This document shows positions 61,975 through 64,000 of a stretch of DNA of 64,000 nt, piece by piece. Within the stretch, counting starts at the first letter, position 1, and each line of letters opens with the position of its first letter. A program made the position numbers and the translations under genes. Source of the DNA: Planctomycetota bacterium (lineage in GTDB: Bacteria; Planctomycetota; Planctomycetia; Pirellulales; Pirellulaceae); NCBI GenBank assembly GCA_014381825.1, contig JACNKX010000175.1, forward strand, positions 57,410 through 121,409. Direction: 5' to 3'. The notes beneath the pieces are model-generated. The model had not been told where the DNA came from. It ran no database searches and saw nothing but the letters and a program-made list of their open reading frames with translations.

Positions 61975-64000
61975 TAGAAGTGGCCGGGGCTCACGTCATT
62001 CGGTTCTCCAGGTAAGCGCACCCACTTGTTGCCGACGTTCGTCACGCTGGATCGTGCGTGCCATAGAAACTTCGCAGATGCGCGGCTGCCTTTAGTACCC
62101 GGCCCCGTCGGGCGAGTACCAATGTCCATTCTGATGAACTCTTCAAAATTCCCCCAGTGGACTCCTGCCGTGTCGTTGTTCATAGGTGTATCTGAATTGA
62201 ATCCGGGACCGTCAACCGTGAAAAAACTTCCGCTCGCTTTTGGGCCAGTTTCGTCTTCGTCGTGACCGTCGTCGTTCGCGAAGTCTTTCTTCGTGGGAAA
62301 ATGTTCGACAATCGGCGGCTTCGGAGGATTTCCATCAAATGCGACGAATGTATCATTGCGACGGCCACCATCGACTTTTACGAACGTGTACGGGGCAGAA
62401 GTCACTTCCACAGGAAAGATTGTCCAATGCGTCAGGATTAGGTTTGTCACGCCCACCGGCGCTGGCGCAACGGGGCGGACGCCGGTGCCACCGTATATTT
62501 CAACGTACTGGCGAACGCCATCCGTTGCGGTCAACTCCGACCACGGTGCGGCATCCATGAAGTCCGCACCTGCACCCGGCAGTTTTACATCTTCGGTGTC
62601 GGACTTGGATGTCGTCAGCGTTGCCCAAACACCAGTTGCAGTAACCAAGTCCTTTTGCCCTTTGTATTCTACTTCAAGAGATATGCCGCGGATCGACGTT
62701 GGTCCCATTGCCTCGACGTAAACAGTCTTCTTCGTTTCATTTTCTCCCCAATTTGAAAACACTACAGAACGACTGCTACCTAATCCTATTGGCTGCGTCT
62801 TCGTCGGGTCCGCCCACAGGCCTACGATGCTAGCGCCGCATCCAGGGCACAGACCTGTTCCTGGCACAACACTCAAAGCAACGGGACCACCGTCATATGG
62901 TACCGGTCGATCGATTTCTAGACGCATGAGATCCACTTCATCTTCGCCCGTTGCCGATGCGATGACGCCGTCGCTGTCCTCAAAGTCTAGAGTTCCGTCG
63001 CCATCGGTGTCATTCAAATTCGCTACAGTGACCGCTCCTATTCGGACTTCATCTTTCTGCGGAACTGCGGAAGGCGTTACGCCGTGATAGATCGTGAGAT
63101 TCACGCGAGGAATCGTCTTCTCATCCGGTCCAAGGTCGTCATCAACCAGTTTAATCACCAGCGGATACAAATCTTCGGTTACCCAAGCAATATCACCTGT
63201 GAGTTCACGCATGAAGCTAAATTGGCGAGTTGCAGTGATGACGGTTTGTTGGTGACCATCTCCCCAAATCAGAGTTACTTTGTGCAAGTCTTTGACGCCA
63301 ATTTCGATAATCGTGCCTTCGACATTTACTTCCTTGACCTTCCCTGGCTCCACGTCGGGAACTTCAGTCACGGATTCAACAATTAAAGTCGGATCAATGT
63401 TGTAAATATCAATCTCGTCGCTTTCCAAACCGGTGCCGGTATCATCATCTACCACACGTACCTTCACAGCAACCGGATCGTCTTTGGTCTCGTTGTTCCA
63501 CGCCGGGATACCAGAAGCATCAGTCCACCGACCATCATCGAGAACATTCGCAATTGTCTTCTCAAACGTATAGCTGCCAGGACTCACCAACGTTAACGGG
63601 ACGCCAACCGTTTCGCCGGTGTCAGCAACGTCGCCGTCGAAGTTCAAATCGACTTCCAGCGTTCCGGTGTGCGTATCGAGAACACCTGGGTCGGTGATCG
63701 TTCCCTTCACAACAAAGCCTTCGGTCTCGTCAAGCCGTCCATCAACACCGCCCTCATCCTCCGAGACGCTATCGACCGGTGTGATCGACGTGATTGTAAC
63801 CGTTGGATCAACATTGTTCACGGTTACTTGAGCTGTGGTCGAGGCGATGCCCCCGTCGCCATCGTCGATTGTGATGTCGAGGATGTAGTTGTCGCTTGGT
63901 GTGTTCGTTGGATCGTCGTCGAGGTATTTGTGCGCGAACGTGTGATGGAAGGGGATGGGGCTGGGCATGCCGGGGCTGACCATTGGCTGCGGGCCGCCTC
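61974..64000 (-). CDS. PKD/cadherin-type cell-surface protein, 3' part
   Basis: The frame stays open to the window edge, so the N-terminus is missing; at least 674 codons remain. Near the edge is a PKD-like strand pair (NYILDITIDDGDGGIASTTAQVTVNNVDPTVTI), then two or three more beta-sandwich units (VVKGTITDPGVLDTHTGTLEVDLNFDGD; VKVRVVDDDTGTGLESDEIDI; KVTLIWGDGHQQTV). Next is a calcium-type DTDGDGTLDFEDSDG motif. The C-terminal half is unrecognised, with a Cys-x-x-Cys-Gly-containing segment (GLCPGCGASIVG) and no evident sorting signal. Likely a large extracellular protein. It is coupled to the next gene by a TAATG overlap. Confidence 0.8.
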   Translation of the reverse strand, partial: GGPQPMVSPGMPSPIPFHHTFAHKYLDDDPTNTPSDNYILDITIDDGDGGIASTTAQVTVNNVDPTVTITSITPVDSVSEDEGGVDGRLDETEGFVVKGTITDPGVLDTHTGTLEVDLNFDGDVADTGETVGVPLTLVSPGSYTFEKTIANVLDDGRWTDASGIPAWNNETKDDPVAVKVRVVDDDTGTGLESDEIDIYNIDPTLIVESVTEVPDVEPGKVKEVNVEGTIIEIGVKDLHKVTLIWGDGHQQTVITATRQFSFMRELTGDIAWVTEDLYPLVIKLVDDDLGPDEKTIPRVNLTIYHGVTPSAVPQKDEVRIGAVTVANLNDTDGDGTLDFEDSDGVIASATGEDEVDLMRLEIDRPVPYDGGPVALSVVPGTGLCPGCGASIVGLWADPTKTQPIGLGSSRSVVFSNWGENETKKTVYVEAMGPTSIRGISLEVEYKGQKDLVTATGVWATLTTSKSDTEDVKLPGAGADFMDAAPWSELTATDGVRQYVEIYGGTGVRPVAPAPVGVTNLILTHWTIFPVEVTSAPYTFVKVDGGRRNDTFVAFDGNPPKPPIVEHFPTKKDFANDDGHDEDETGPKASGSFFTVDGPGFNSDTPMNNDTAGVHWGNFEEFIRMDIGTRPTGPGTKGSRASAKFLWHARSSVTNVGNKWVRLPGEPNDVSPGHF

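Overview
The window looks like chromosomal DNA of a planctomycete, most likely of the Pirellula/Rhodopirellula/Blastopirellula group. The evidence is the set of protein families that are strongly enriched in that phylum: a PSCyt1-DUF1549-DUF1553 (PSD1) protein followed by a DUF1501 Tat protein, a PVC-type heme-binding CxxCH protein, BBP2- and BBP7-type outer-membrane barrels, a CRTAC1-like remnant, and large secreted PQQ/LamG proteins. All family assignments were made by reading motifs; no database was searched.

Layout. 1-1617 is the 3' part of an FtsK/SpoIIIE translocase gene. 1.6-4.2 kb holds an SDR oxidoreductase and two secreted esterase-type hydrolases. 4.4-7.8 kb holds an unusual pair: a membrane patatin-like phospholipase with a new-looking N-terminal domain, and a small downstream gene made only of that same domain. 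8.1-11.3 kb holds a BBP2 porin and two papain-like (NlpC/P60-type) secreted proteins. 11.3-13.0 kb is sufE-sufS on the minus strand. 13.3-17.3 kb holds a secreted EF-hand protein and an ABC-2 exporter. 17.7-26.6 kb is a plus-strand run of giant secreted proteins (PSD1, DUF1501, LamG-PQQ chimera), followed by an FHA protein.

27.4-43.1 kb is one long minus-strand locus for a type II secretion/type IV pilus-like machine. In transcription order it encodes two pseudopilins, a LamG-bearing PilX-like protein, a small membrane protein, a GspH-like pseudopilin with a pentapeptide-repeat tail, PilM, PilN, PilO, a PilP/GspC-like protein, a secretin, a histidine kinase, a response regulator, a STAS protein, GspE and GspF. 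No major pseudopilin or prepilin peptidase is present in the window.

43.5-47.0 kb is a peptide-type ABC importer (binding protein plus two permeases, no ATPase gene here), followed by a small CxxCH protein with a clear intrinsic terminator. 47.7-49.6 kb holds an aldose-1-epimerase-like gene and a histidine-containing membrane protein. A tRNA-Val(TAC) lies at 49.7 kb. 49.9-51.9 kb has a FabG-like reductase facing a split thiamine-diphosphate decarboxylase pair. 52.0-54.7 kb has small genes (membrane protein, PilZ-like, BON) and a TauE/SafE permease. 54.7-58.2 kb is the PVC heme protein. 58.2-60.7 kb has a gene-poor stretch with stacked hairpins, a BBP7-like barrel and debris. 60.7-64.0 kb has a truncated CRTAC1-like remnant, a small membrane protein and the 3' part of a PKD-type cell-surface protein that runs off the end.

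The best candidate for an undescribed system is the patatin/standalone-domain pair at 4427-7815. The pilus-like locus with its embedded signalling genes and odd pseudopilins is second.
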